Shown here: in pieces, positions 48,899 to 57,633 of the stretch
How the letters are laid out: each line of letters opens with the position of its first letter
Position numbering within the stretch: the first letter of the stretch is position 1
Origin: Flavobacterium ajazii
GTDB lineage: Bacteria > Bacteroidota > Bacteroidia > Flavobacteriales > Flavobacteriaceae
DNA: 64,000 bases
Assembly: GCF_010614725.1 (NCBI RefSeq)
Contig: NZ_JAAEHL010000009.1
Span: 212,777-276,776 of the forward strand
Direction of reading: 5' to 3'
Notes under the pieces: model-generated
Seen by the model: only the letters and a program-made list of their open reading frames with translations
Databases searched by the model: none
Told to the model about the DNA's origin: nothing
Translations under genes and position numbers: made by a program

Positions 48899-49693
48899 CT
48901 AGCTCCCGATTTTCCCATAACGCTGTTCTTCAGAAAAATACAAAATAATTTTCTTTCCATTTTTCTTATAAGGATAAAATAATTCGTAATAACCATTATG
49001 AGAACTATAACGTAATTCGTTACTTTCTTTTTCAAAAACATTATTTAAATAATCCCTTTCTTCTTTAGTAGTTTGATAAATATATCGCTTTTTTTGTGGG
49101 TGAATTGTATCTTTCAAACTCCCTTCATAATAATCACTAAAACCTAAATAAACCTTAGAACCTTTTACAGAATCTTTTACGATGACAGTAACATTGGGAA
49201 AATTTTTATCTGTTTTTGACAAAATATCCAAAATATCAGCAGTCTCTTTTATATAGCTCTCAGAAAAACTATAATTTACCAATTTATCGCTATTCATTTT
49301 ATTTACTGCAATAATAGATTCAGCTGATTTAATCAATCGCTCTTCTTTTTTAGCGGATGTTAAATAATCCCCACCAAATAAAATTATAGCTATAAGTGGA
49401 AAAATTAAAACCAAAGTCAAAATCCTAAATTTATTTGATTTATCGTTTACAGCATCTAGATTATGCTTTTCAGCAATCCTGGTCAAATTAAACATTAAAT
49501 TGACAATCAGAGACCCTGCCATCAAAGCGAGAATTCCCAAAACACTTAAATAAAAGGATTCTGTCATGTTTTCTCTAAACACTTTTAATCCAAAAACCTC
49601 AATTAGAATAAAAGTAAAAACCCAGTATACTAATAAAAGTATGGACGTAATCCCGATAATATTGCTTAATCTGACAATTTGTTTGGCATTCAT
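48899..49693 (-). CDS. Hypothetical membrane protein, 264 residues
   Basis: Three N-terminal membrane helices (IIGITSILLLVYWVFTFILIEVFGL, FYLSVLGILALMAGSLIVNLMF, FRILTLVLIFPLIAIILFGG) and a C-terminal soluble part with NYSFSESYIKETADILDILSKTD and HNGYYELFYPYKKNGKKIILYF. No known family recognised. It is probably in one unit with the two following genes (spacing 42 and 10 bases). Confidence 0.7.
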   Translation of the reverse strand: MNAKQIVRLSNIIGITSILLLVYWVFTFILIEVFGLKVFRENMTESFYLSVLGILALMAGSLIVNLMFNLTRIAEKHNLDAVNDKSNKFRILTLVLIFPLIAIILFGGDYLTSAKKEERLIKSAESIIAVNKMNSDKLVNYSFSESYIKETADILDILSKTDKNFPNVTVIVKDSVKGSKVYLGFSDYYEGSLKDTIHPQKKRYIYQTTKEERDYLNNVFEKESNELRYSSHNGYYELFYPYKKNGKKIILYFSEEQRYGKIGS

Positions 49694-49848
49694 TTTTTGA
49701 AGTTAATGTTAATAAAAAGACTTAGTGAATTTAGGAATAAAAATATTATTTTTTTTCAATAAACCTAATAAACAAATCTATTTCTTTCTCCAAGTCAATC
49801 ACTTAAAATCTTTCAATTTTTAAATTTTTAAATCATTAAATTATACTC

Positions 49849-49856
49849 TATATTTG
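49849..49856 (+). promoter_or_regulatory. -7 box TATATTTG for dnaX
   Basis: Exact TAnnTTTG match, 19 bases before the ATG at 49876. Confidence 0.5.
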
Positions 49857-49875
49857 CTATCGAATAAAAAAGAGT

Positions 49876-50961
49876 ATGGAACAATTTGTAGTATCGGCAC
49901 GTAAATACCGCCCGCAGACCTTTAAGGATGTTGTGGGACAAAAAGCCATTACAAACACATTGCTAAATGCTATTGAAACCAATCACTTAGCCTCGGCTCT
50001 TTTGTTTACAGGACCGCGTGGAGTTGGAAAAACGACCTGTGCACGTATTTTGGCCCGTAAAATAAACCAGCCCGGATATGATGATCCTACTGAAGATTTT
50101 GCTTTTAACGTTTTCGAGTTAGATGCCGCTTCAAACAACTCGGTTGATGATATTCGAAGCCTGATTGATCAGGTTCGAATCCCGCCACAGACCGGACAAT
50201 ACAAAGTATATATCATTGACGAGGTTCATATGTTGTCTTCGGCAGCTTTTAATGCTTTTCTGAAGACATTAGAAGAACCACCAAAACACGCTATTTTTAT
50301 TTTAGCAACAACAGAAAAACACAAAATCCTTCCAACGATTTTATCTCGTTGTCAGATTTTTGATTTCAAAAGAATTACGGTAAAAGACGCCAAAGAACAT
50401 TTGGCTGATGTTGCCGAAAGTCAGGGAATCAGTTTTGAAGACGATGCACTGCACATTATTGCACAAAAAGCTGATGGTGCGATGCGTGATGCTTTGTCTA
50501 TTTTTGACCGTGTGGTTTCTTACTGCGGAACTAATTTAACGCGTCAGGCCGTAACTGAAAACCTGAATGTTTTAGATTACGAAACCTATATTTCTATTAC
50601 AGATTTACTTTTAGAGAATGAAATTCCAAAGCTTTTACTGGCTTATAACGACATACTTGCAAAAGGTTTTGACGGACATCATTTTATTGCCGGTCTGGCT
50701 TCTCATTTTAGAGATTTACTGGTAAGCAAAACGCCTTCGACTATTACTTTATTGGAAGTTGGAGAGCAGGCACAGCAAATGTACGGCGTTCAGTCACAAA
50801 AATGCTCTCAGGAATTTTTACTAAAAGGAATTGACATCGCCAACGATTGTGATTTAAAATATAAATTGAGTCAGAATCAACGACTTTTAGTTGAATTATG
50901 TCTGATGCAACTTGCCTCTATCAACTTTGATGGAGAAAAAAAAAAGCTGAGCAATTTATAA
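49876..50961 (+). CDS. dnaX: DNA polymerase III gamma subunit (zero-frame dnaX product)
   Basis: 361 residues. Clamp-loader ATPase: YRPQTFKDVVGQKAITNTLLNAI, Walker A GPRGVGKTTCAR, Walker B YIIDEVHMLSSAAFNAFLKTLEEPP and sensor-1 region FILATTEKHKILPTILSRCQIFDF. The four-cysteine zinc module of E. coli DnaX is absent. The frame ends at TAA (50959-50961) shortly after an A10 tract (50936-50945). The heptamer A AAA AAG (50940-50946) is in the same phase as in E. coli dnaX. The tau part continues in the -1 frame, so this is either the short gamma form or a sequence with one missing A. Confidence 0.9.
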   Translation: MEQFVVSARKYRPQTFKDVVGQKAITNTLLNAIETNHLASALLFTGPRGVGKTTCARILARKINQPGYDDPTEDFAFNVFELDAASNNSVDDIRSLIDQVRIPPQTGQYKVYIIDEVHMLSSAAFNAFLKTLEEPPKHAIFILATTEKHKILPTILSRCQIFDFKRITVKDAKEHLADVAESQGISFEDDALHIIAQKADGAMRDALSIFDRVVSYCGTNLTRQAVTENLNVLDYETYISITDLLLENEIPKLLLAYNDILAKGFDGHHFIAGLASHFRDLLVSKTPSTITLLEVGEQAQQMYGVQSQKCSQEFLLKGIDIANDCDLKYKLSQNQRLLVELCLMQLASINFDGEKKKLSNL

Positions 50962-51659
50962 TTCCGCCCGTTTACTTTAAAAACGGCGGGTATTCAATAG
51001 TTGAAGTTCCAAGTTCTAAATCTCAAATTCCAAATACTGAATCTGAAAATTCAACTACAAAATCCCAAATTCCAAACGCTGAAGAAAAAATCAATGTCAA
51101 TCAAAATGACAATGACAATTCTAATATTGCTCCAATTTCTATAGCTTCCAAAGTTCAGACTCCTGAGGTTTCTGAAAAAGAAACAAGTAATACGCCTAAA
51201 GTCTCTGCTTTTTCTCTTGCCAGTATCCGCAAGAAAAAAGAATTGGAAGCTAGCAGTAAATCTTACGTAAAACCTACTTCTGTTTTTCTTACCGAAGAGT
51301 TTAACGAGACCGACATGCGTTTGCATTGGAATAAATATGCAGAACGTTTAGGTCAAAAAGGCCTTAAGATTATGGAATCAATTCTATTGATTAGTGATCC
51401 TGTTTTGAATGGCACAACAATTTCTTATGAACTTCCAAATGAAGGTTCTAAATTGGATTTTGAGGGACAAATGAATGGTTTATTAGGATATTTAAAAGGT
51501 CATTTACACAATCATGACATTACAATTGAAGTAATTGTAAACGAAGAAATTAAAACAGTAAGATCCCTTAACGATCAGGATCGATACAACCGTTTCTTAG
51601 AAATCAATCCAAATATTGAACTTCTGCGTTCCACATTTGGTTTGGAATTGAATGATTAA
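50943..51659 (+). CDS. dnaX: Tau-specific C-terminal part of DnaX, -1 frame
   Basis: After a -1 shift at the A tract the frame reads AEQFIIPPVYFKNGGYSIVEVP, a Ser/Asn/Gln-rich linker, then SAFSLASIRKKKELE and a folded end (TEEFNETDMRLHWNKYAERLGQKG ... RFLEINPNIELLRSTFGLEL) like the C-terminal domain of Bacteroidota DnaX. The joined protein would be 594 residues. The -1 frame holds no stop for 238 codons, so selection keeps it. It binds the polymerase core and helicase in other bacteria. Confidence 0.85.
   Translation, partial: KAEQFIIPPVYFKNGGYSIVEVPSSKSQIPNTESENSTTKSQIPNAEEKINVNQNDNDNSNIAPISIASKVQTPEVSEKETSNTPKVSAFSLASIRKKKELEASSKSYVKPTSVFLTEEFNETDMRLHWNKYAERLGQKGLKIMESILLISDPVLNGTTISYELPNEGSKLDFEGQMNGLLGYLKGHLHNHDITIEVIVNEEIKTVRSLNDQDRYNRFLEINPNIELLRSTFGLELND
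50964..50990 (+). promoter_or_regulatory. Stem-loop downstream of the dnaX slippery site
   Basis: CCGCCCGTTT (50964-50973) pairs with AAACGGCGGG (50981-50990) as a 9-pair stem with one bulge and a seven-base loop. It starts 17 bases after the A tract and 2 bases after the zero-frame stop. A GGAG lies just before the tract. In E. coli the stem is closer (about 5 bases), so a stimulating role is only possible. Confidence 0.45.
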
Positions 51660-51707
51660 ATTAAATTGTTGGGAAATTAAACTGGGCGAAGAGGATTTTA
51701 ACTTGTA

Positions 51708-51735
51708 AGGGCTTCGACTCCGCTCAGCCTGACAT
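51708..51735. repeat. Single copy of the TGTCAGGCTGAGCGGAGTCG repeat
   Basis: AGGGCTTCGACTCCGCTCAG with CCTGACAT is the complement form of the element at 27373-27398, identical over 22 bases. It lies between the convergent stops of dnaX and the NAD(P)H oxidoreductase gene. Confidence 0.7.
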
Positions 51736-51747
51736 TTATTCCCTTGA

Positions 51748-52326
51748 TCATTTATTTTTTATTCCAAAAGCATATACTTTTTCAAGCCATTTTTTTCTTT
51801 GTTTTTCATCAGAGCCTTTTATAATTCCGATATAACTGACTTTTACAGGTTTTACACCGCAGAATTCTAAAGTAGATTTCTTTAACTGATTTACACTCGG
51901 CCTTCCAAAAAACAACCTGTAAAACCATCCGGGCTGATCTAAAGTTGTAATGATATGTGCTGTTTTTCCTTTTAAAAGTTTATCCCACCAAACTGAATTT
52001 TCGCGATATTGAAACGTCTTTCCCGGCAAAAATAAACGATCGATAAAACCTTTTGTAATTGCAGGAAGCCCTCCCCACCAAACGGGATGTACCCAAACCA
52101 GATGGTCTGCCCTTTTTATTTTATCCCAGGATTCCAGTAAATCCGGTTCTAATTCTATTCGTTTTTGGTAACCAAACGCCAGATTTGGATTGAAATTTAA
52201 AGATGCGATTGTAATCATCTCGACAGTTGCTCCTGAAGCAAGCGCTCCTTTTTGATATTCATTGGCAATGGCAAAATTAAAGCTGTCCGGATTTGGATGT
52301 CCATTTATAATCAGTATTTTTTTCAT
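51748..52326 (-). CDS. NAD(P)H-dependent flavin oxidoreductase (flavodoxin-like fold)
   Basis: 192 residues. ILIINGHPNPDSFNFAIANEYQKGA is the FMN phosphate loop, DHLVWVHPVWWGGLPAITKGFIDRLFLPGKTF the second flavin-binding stretch, as in MdaB/KefF/NQO-type quinone reductases. Reduces quinones or xenobiotics with NAD(P)H. Followed upstream by a Crp-type regulator 37 bases away, its probable co-gene. Confidence 0.93.
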   Translation of the reverse strand: MKKILIINGHPNPDSFNFAIANEYQKGALASGATVEMITIASLNFNPNLAFGYQKRIELEPDLLESWDKIKRADHLVWVHPVWWGGLPAITKGFIDRLFLPGKTFQYRENSVWWDKLLKGKTAHIITTLDQPGWFYRLFFGRPSVNQLKKSTLEFCGVKPVKVSYIGIIKGSDEKQRKKWLEKVYAFGIKNK

Positions 52327-52362
52327 ATTGGTCTTTTTGTCAAAAATACTATTTGGACTCGC

Positions 52363-52944
52363 TTATTTTACCAGACAAATGTCCTGAAAAACAGCTTTCC
52401 TAATCCGGCTTAAATGTCTTGGTGTGATTCCTAAATAAGAAGCTAAATACTGAAGCGGAATCAATTGCAGGTATTTTTGATGATTCTGATACAGTTCTTC
52501 GTAACGTTGGGTCGCAGATAATTTCTGAAACGAAACCATTCTTTTCTGCAGGTTTACAAACTCTAATTCAGTCAGTTTCCTTCCTGTTTCCTGCCAGTTA
52601 AATCCGGATTGATAAAGTCTTTCGAAAGCTTTACGGTCAAGGACTTGTAATTCGGTATCGGCCAAAGCCTGAATACTTTCTTCTGCTGTATCTTCTGTTA
52701 TAAAACTGGCAAACGATGCCATGAATTCATTTTCAAAAGCAAAACAGTTCGTAATTTCGTCTCCTTTATGATTAACAAAAAAAGAACGCAGAATTCCTTT
52801 TTCAATAAAAACAATTTCGTTGCAAACCTGATTTTCTTTCAGTAAAAATTCGCCTTTTTTAAGTGTTCGAAATGTTATCAAATCGTCTAAAAGCATTAAT
52901 TCTTCTGAAGAAAAATCCTGAATCGACTGAAAAACAGCTTTCAT
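52363..52944 (-). CDS. Crp/Fnr-family regulator
   Basis: 193 residues. Cyclic-nucleotide-like sensor (FRTLKKGEFLLKENQVCNEIVFIEKGILRSFFVNHKGDEITNCFAFENEFMASFASFI) and C-terminal HTH (LQYLASYLGITPRHLSRIRK). No cAMP-binding Arg-Thr/Ser pair or Fnr cysteines. The type is the Bacteroidota Crp-like group that controls adjacent stress genes. Lies 12 bases after the TMEM175 stop. Confidence 0.93.
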   Translation of the reverse strand: MKAVFQSIQDFSSEELMLLDDLITFRTLKKGEFLLKENQVCNEIVFIEKGILRSFFVNHKGDEITNCFAFENEFMASFASFITEDTAEESIQALADTELQVLDRKAFERLYQSGFNWQETGRKLTELEFVNLQKRMVSFQKLSATQRYEELYQNHQKYLQLIPLQYLASYLGITPRHLSRIRKAVFQDICLVK

Positions 52945-52955
52945 TTAAACTTCTG

Positions 52956-53537
52956 TTAATTTTTAGGAGCAAAAACCTTTTCAATTCTCTTATCCGGAAT
53001 CAGCCATAACATTGCTACAATGAAATAAGCTGCACCGGAAATCCATTCGCTGTAAAATGAAGCTATAATTCCGATGATATATAAAACTACAGACGCTTTT
53101 CCTTTAGCATCTTTTTTTAAAGCTTTTCGCAACACAGAATCTTCGCCTTCACTGCACATTATTACATATTGTAAAATGAAGTACGAAATCGCCGAAAGCA
53201 ATAAAACAATACCATAAAATGCCATAGAAGCTTTTCCAAAATTACTTTCTCCCATCCAGCCTGTTGAAACCGGAATTAAAGAAAGCCAAAAAAGCAAATG
53301 CAGATTACTCCAAAGTACCTTTCCGTTTACTTTAGACAAACCATGAAGCAGATAATGATGGTTGTTCCAGTAAATTCCAACATAAATAAAACTCAGAATA
53401 TAGCTTAAAAACTTAGGAATAAGCGGTTTTAAATCTGCAAATTCATGTCCGTGAGGCACTTTAATTTCCAGTACCATAATAGTGATAATAATTGCTAAAA
53501 CGCCATCACTGAAAGCTTCAAGTCTAGTTTTGTTCAT
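52956..53537 (-). CDS. TMEM175-family (DUF1211) potassium channel subunit
   Basis: 193 residues, about six helices. The first helix carries the signature RLEAFSDGVLAIIITIMVLEIKVP, whose FSD motif and pore isoleucines form the bacterial TMEM175 filter. Then FLSYILSFIYVGIYWNNHHYLLH and WSNLHLLFWLSLIPVSTGWMG. Works as a tetramer passing potassium weakly selectively. Between the polyphosphate operon and a Crp-type gene on the same strand. Confidence 0.92.
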   Translation of the reverse strand: MNKTRLEAFSDGVLAIIITIMVLEIKVPHGHEFADLKPLIPKFLSYILSFIYVGIYWNNHHYLLHGLSKVNGKVLWSNLHLLFWLSLIPVSTGWMGESNFGKASMAFYGIVLLLSAISYFILQYVIMCSEGEDSVLRKALKKDAKGKASVVLYIIGIIASFYSEWISGAAYFIVAMLWLIPDKRIEKVFAPKN

Positions 53538-53551
53538 CTATTAAATTCTAA

Positions 53552-54448
53552 TTAAATTTTACCGTAATACATTGCTTTTACGATTCCGTCAGAAAGTCCT
53601 ATTTTCGGCACATAAATCTGTCGGGCACCGCTCCATTTCATTGCGTTCAGGTAAATACGTGTTGCGTGTATAATTACGTCGGCACGGTCAGAGTTCAAAC
53701 CTAATTCGGTAATTCTTTGCTCGTATGTAAGGGAGTTTAAAAAAGCATATTGCGAATTGACGTAAATGTACGAAAGCGGTTTTTCCTGCTGTTTTCCGGA
53801 CATTTTAAATAATTTATTGATGTTTCCTCCCGAACCAATAAGTGTTACCTCTTCGTAATCTTTGGTATTGACTTTGATCCATTTTTCAATTTCATCCCAA
53901 ACCACATCATGCACCATATTGTTCAGTAAACGAACCGTACCCGCTTTGAAAGATCTTGAATTCACCATTTTTCCGTTAGAAAATAAGGTAAATTCGGTGC
54001 TACCACCCCCGACGTCTACAAAAAGATACGTAAGATCAGTTTTAAGCAAATGATGTAAATCTGTCGAAGCAATAATGGCTGCTTCTTTTTTTCCATCAAT
54101 AATTTCAATTTTGATGTCGGCTTTTTTCTTGATTAGCTCTACAACTTCCTTTGCATTGTATGCCTCACGCATTGCCGAAGTTGCAAAAGCCTTATATTTT
54201 TCTACTTTATGTACTTTCATTAAAAGATTGAATGCTTTCATGGCATCAACCATTCTGTCCGTGTTTTCTTCTGAAATCTCACCAACTGTAAAAGCGTCCT
54301 GCCCCAGACGAATTGGAACACGGACAAGTGAACTTTTATTAAACTGCGGTTCTTTACCCTCTTGTTCTACAACATTCGATATCAGCAGCCTCATGGCATT
54401 CGAACCGATATCTATTGCTGCATATTTTTTTATTTTAATCATGCTCAC
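53552..54448 (-). CDS. ppx: Exopolyphosphatase / GppA phosphatase (Ppx-GppA)
   Basis: 298 residues (M1 or M3 as start). KYAAIDIGSNAMRLLIS is the phosphate-1 loop, FATSAMREAYNAKEVV and YLFVDVGGGSTEFTLF the ASKHA core, VTLIGSGGNINKLFKM the later loop. Length matches the two-domain Bacteroidota form without the C-terminal HD domain of E. coli Ppx. It degrades polyphosphate or pppGpp. Starts 34 bases after ppk1. Confidence 0.93.
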   Translation of the reverse strand: MSMIKIKKYAAIDIGSNAMRLLISNVVEQEGKEPQFNKSSLVRVPIRLGQDAFTVGEISEENTDRMVDAMKAFNLLMKVHKVEKYKAFATSAMREAYNAKEVVELIKKKADIKIEIIDGKKEAAIIASTDLHHLLKTDLTYLFVDVGGGSTEFTLFSNGKMVNSRSFKAGTVRLLNNMVHDVVWDEIEKWIKVNTKDYEEVTLIGSGGNINKLFKMSGKQQEKPLSYIYVNSQYAFLNSLTYEQRITELGLNSDRADVIIHATRIYLNAMKWSGARQIYVPKIGLSDGIVKAMYYGKI

Positions 54449-54482
54449 TTTATGATTTGAAATTTAAAATTTATGTAATTAA

Positions 54483-56561
54483 TTAGTCTGTTTTCTGAAC
54501 AATTTCTTCAGCTATTTCTATTTTATTCTGGTAGTATTTATAGGTTTCAAATTGTGCCCTGAAAGGTGCATGATGATTTCGCGGTTTATATTTATTGTCT
54601 AATTTATAAGAATGATACCTCACTTTTACATTCCCTTTCCAGGCAATATTAAAATTATCTATTAGCTCCTTTTTTATGGCATGATCGTAAATCGGACAAG
54701 TCACTTCCACCCTTCCGTCAAGGTTTCTGGTCATAAAATCGGCAGAAGAAATATATACTTCTGTCAGACCGGCATTTCCAAAAATATAAACTCTTGAATG
54801 TTCCAGATAATTATCAACGATACTGATTGCCTCAATATTTTCGCTCATGCCCGGAATTCCCGGAATCAATGAACAGATACCTCTTACCTGAAGCTGAATT
54901 TTCACTCCTGCATTGCTGGCTTCATATAACTTATCGATCATTTTAAAATCTGACAAGCTGTTCATTTTTAATTTTATATGTGTTTTTCTACCGGCAAGCG
55001 CATGTAAAATTTCACGATCAATTAATTTGATAAATTTGGTTCTTGTATAATGCGGAGATACAATTAAATGTTTGTAACGATGTACTCTGTAATTAATATC
55101 AAAGAATTCGAAAATTTTGGAAACATCTTTTAAAATTCCCTGATGACAGGTCAAAAGTGTTACATCTGTATAAATTTTTGCTGTTGATTCGTTAAAATTT
55201 CCGGTAGAAATGAATCCGTAACGACGAGTTTTACCTTCTTCAGCTCTTTCAATCACACATATTTTACTATGAACTTTCAAACCTTTAATTCCAAAAATAA
55301 GTTCGATTCCTTCTGTCTGCATTTGTTCTGCATAGGAAATATTCGAAGCTTCATCAAAACGAGCCTGAAGTTCAATCTGAACCACTACTCTTTTACCGTT
55401 TTTGGCGGCATTAATAAGCGAACTGATAATCTGCGAATTCTTTGCCAGACGATATAACGTAATTTTGATACTGGTAACTTTCGGATCTAAGGCAGCTTCA
55501 CGTAAAAACTTTGTCAGATAGGAGAAAGACTGATATGGCGCATGTACCAGATAATCTTTTTTATTGATTTTTTCTAAAATACTTCCGTCTAAACTCAAGC
55601 CCAAAACCGGCAAAGGTTCATTTGGTTTATACAATAAATCGTAACGTCCTAAATTTGGAAAACTCATATAATCACGGCGGTTGTGGTATCTTCCGCCCGG
55701 AATTATACTGTCTGTTTCTTCAATTTTCATTTTTTCCAAAAAGAACTGTAAGGTATCTTCTTCAATCAAATTATCATAAATAAAACGAACAGGTTCTCCA
55801 ATACGGCGTTCTTTTACAGAAGATGCGATTTTTTCGAGCATACTTTTACTCAAATCGCTGTCAATATCTAATTGAGCATCACGTGTAATTTTGATCATGT
55901 GTGCCGAAACACTTTTAAAATCAAATATATTGAAGATGTTTTTTAGTTTTAAACGAATAACATCATCAATTAAGATTACATATTGTTTATCGTCTTCTGA
56001 AGGAAGAACAACAAACCTGTTGATATTTTTAGGGATTTCAATTAAAGCATACCGAACTTCATCATTTGCTAATTCTAACCGAACCGCCAAATAGCCTAAA
56101 GTATCTTTAAGAACCGGAAAAACTGCCAGATCATTCAGAATGATGGTTACCAGTTCGGGACTCAGCTTTTGCATATAAAAGTCCTTTAAGAAACATTCCT
56201 GCTTTGGAGTAATTTGGGTTTCGTTTATAATAAAAATATTTTCAGCTTCAAGTTCAGCTTCAATATTACCGAGAATACGTAAACTTTCAGACTGCTGCTG
56301 AATCACGATTTCTGTAATATCTTTAATTAACTGATGTGCGGACATACCGCCTAAATATTTTTCGGCCGAAATACCCGAAAGGCTCAATCGCCGGATTGCA
56401 GCATATCGAACTCTGAAAAACTCATCTAAGTTGTTTGAAAAAATTCCGACAAAACGCAGTCTGTCTAAAAGCGGAACCGTATTATCACCGGCTTCCTGAA
56501 GTACTCTCGCATTAAACGCTAACCAGCTTTTTTCTCTGTCGATATATTTCTGTTCGTGCAC
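54483..56561 (-). CDS. ppk1: Polyphosphate kinase 1
   Basis: 692 residues, normal length. N domain with KSWLAFNARVLQEAGDNTVPLLDRLRFVGIFSNNLDEFFRVRYA; core with YQSFSYLTKFLREAALDPKVTSIKITLYRLAKNSQIISSLI and QIELQARFDEASNI. Catalytic His sites lie in LKVHSKICVIER (autophosphorylated His) and NYLEHSRVYIFGNAG; GFISTGNFNESTAKIYTDVTLLT and YISSADFMTRNLDGRVEV complete the PLD-like fold. Makes polyphosphate from ATP. Five bases after sixA. Confidence 0.97.
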   Translation of the reverse strand: MHEQKYIDREKSWLAFNARVLQEAGDNTVPLLDRLRFVGIFSNNLDEFFRVRYAAIRRLSLSGISAEKYLGGMSAHQLIKDITEIVIQQQSESLRILGNIEAELEAENIFIINETQITPKQECFLKDFYMQKLSPELVTIILNDLAVFPVLKDTLGYLAVRLELANDEVRYALIEIPKNINRFVVLPSEDDKQYVILIDDVIRLKLKNIFNIFDFKSVSAHMIKITRDAQLDIDSDLSKSMLEKIASSVKERRIGEPVRFIYDNLIEEDTLQFFLEKMKIEETDSIIPGGRYHNRRDYMSFPNLGRYDLLYKPNEPLPVLGLSLDGSILEKINKKDYLVHAPYQSFSYLTKFLREAALDPKVTSIKITLYRLAKNSQIISSLINAAKNGKRVVVQIELQARFDEASNISYAEQMQTEGIELIFGIKGLKVHSKICVIERAEEGKTRRYGFISTGNFNESTAKIYTDVTLLTCHQGILKDVSKIFEFFDINYRVHRYKHLIVSPHYTRTKFIKLIDREILHALAGRKTHIKLKMNSLSDFKMIDKLYEASNAGVKIQLQVRGICSLIPGIPGMSENIEAISIVDNYLEHSRVYIFGNAGLTEVYISSADFMTRNLDGRVEVTCPIYDHAIKKELIDNFNIAWKGNVKVRYHSYKLDNKYKPRNHHAPFRAQFETYKYYQNKIEIAEEIVQKTD

Positions 56562-56566
56562 GTTAT

Positions 56567-57052
56567 TTATTTTAAATCTTTGGGGAATATTGTTTTATGG
56601 GTTTTGCCTTTATCTATCGTATCCCAGCTTTCTGAATCAAATTGCAGTGATACAAAACCGGAAGTTGGAACATTATCAATAAAAACATCCCCAAATTTAT
56701 TAACAAAATTTGTAATAGCCTCGTTATGTCCGAAAAGAATAACGCTTTCTAAACTATTATCACATGATTTAATAACTTTTTCAAGATGTCTTTCATCGAA
56801 TGTGTAAAGCTCATCTTTGAATAAAATACTTTCTAATGGATACGATAAATTCTGTGCAAAAATAATAGCTGTTTCAGTTGCCCTTGCGGCAGTACTGCTC
56901 CAGATTGTATAGGTTTTAGGGAGAAATTTTGAAATCGCTCCTGAAACATTATGAGCATCTAAAATCCCTCTTTTCATCAAAGGTCTGTCAAAATCCTTTA
57001 ATGGGGCTTCCCAACTTGATTTTGCATGTCGTATTAAAATTAAATTTTTCAT
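56567..57052 (-). CDS. sixA: SixA-type phosphohistidine phosphatase
   Basis: 161 residues. LILIRHAKSSWEAPLKDFDRPLMKRGILDA carries the RHG motif (RHAKSSW) with FDRPLxxRG, and LFGHNEAITNFVNKFG holds the second active His. Single-domain histidine phosphatase. First gene of sixA-ppk1-ppx; since PPK1 works through phosphohistidine, a regulatory link is tempting but unproven. Confidence 0.9.
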   Translation of the reverse strand: MKNLILIRHAKSSWEAPLKDFDRPLMKRGILDAHNVSGAISKFLPKTYTIWSSTAARATETAIIFAQNLSYPLESILFKDELYTFDERHLEKVIKSCDNSLESVILFGHNEAITNFVNKFGDVFIDNVPTSGFVSLQFDSESWDTIDKGKTHKTIFPKDLK

Positions 57053-57633
57053 AGAAAGATATTTTTAAATGATAAATACCAACAGAAGTACAATCCTAAT
57101 TTACAAAAGAAATTTCAATAGACTATTGTTTTTTTATTCTGTTAACATTTTTACTAAATTCTTAACAGTAATGAAAGAATTAAACTAAAAATAAATTTAG
57201 GAAAAAGTGCTTTTCATCTGTCAAAATTATCACTTCATCGATATTATTTAGCGGCATAATAAAAATATACAACTAACTGATTTATAGTAACTTATAATTA
57301 TTTTTAAAATTTAAAAAATAGTTCAAAAGTCTACAAAATGCACTTTTAGACTTGTTATAATTCTATTAAAAAAATCATTTTGAGAGAATTATTTAACAAA
57401 AAAAACGCATTTAAACGATTTTTCAGGTTAGTTACAGATAAAAAAAACATAATTAAATCAATCTATATAATTTTGATTCATAGATTTTCTGTTAAAAATT
57501 TGAAATAATCGCAATACTACATTATTCCAAATCGCTAGATCTAAAATGTCTTTTAACTGAATAACCCCAAAAATTCATTTTAAGACAAGAAGTCCAAAAA
57601 CATTTTAATCCTAACTTAATAAAATTAGAGATT
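57053..57633. other. Intergenic region between sixA and the giant adhesin gene
   Basis: 581 bases, very AT-rich, no coding frame seen. A plus-strand -7 box TAATTTTG (57478-57485) and a minus-strand one (CAAAATTA, 57222-57229) are the only promoter candidates; neither has a good -33 element. The length suits separate control of the divergent genes. Confidence 0.5.

Noticed and set aside
50964..50990. Stem-loop after the dnaX zero frame as a transcription terminator
   Set aside because: No T run follows, and the -1 frame continues coding through and beyond it.
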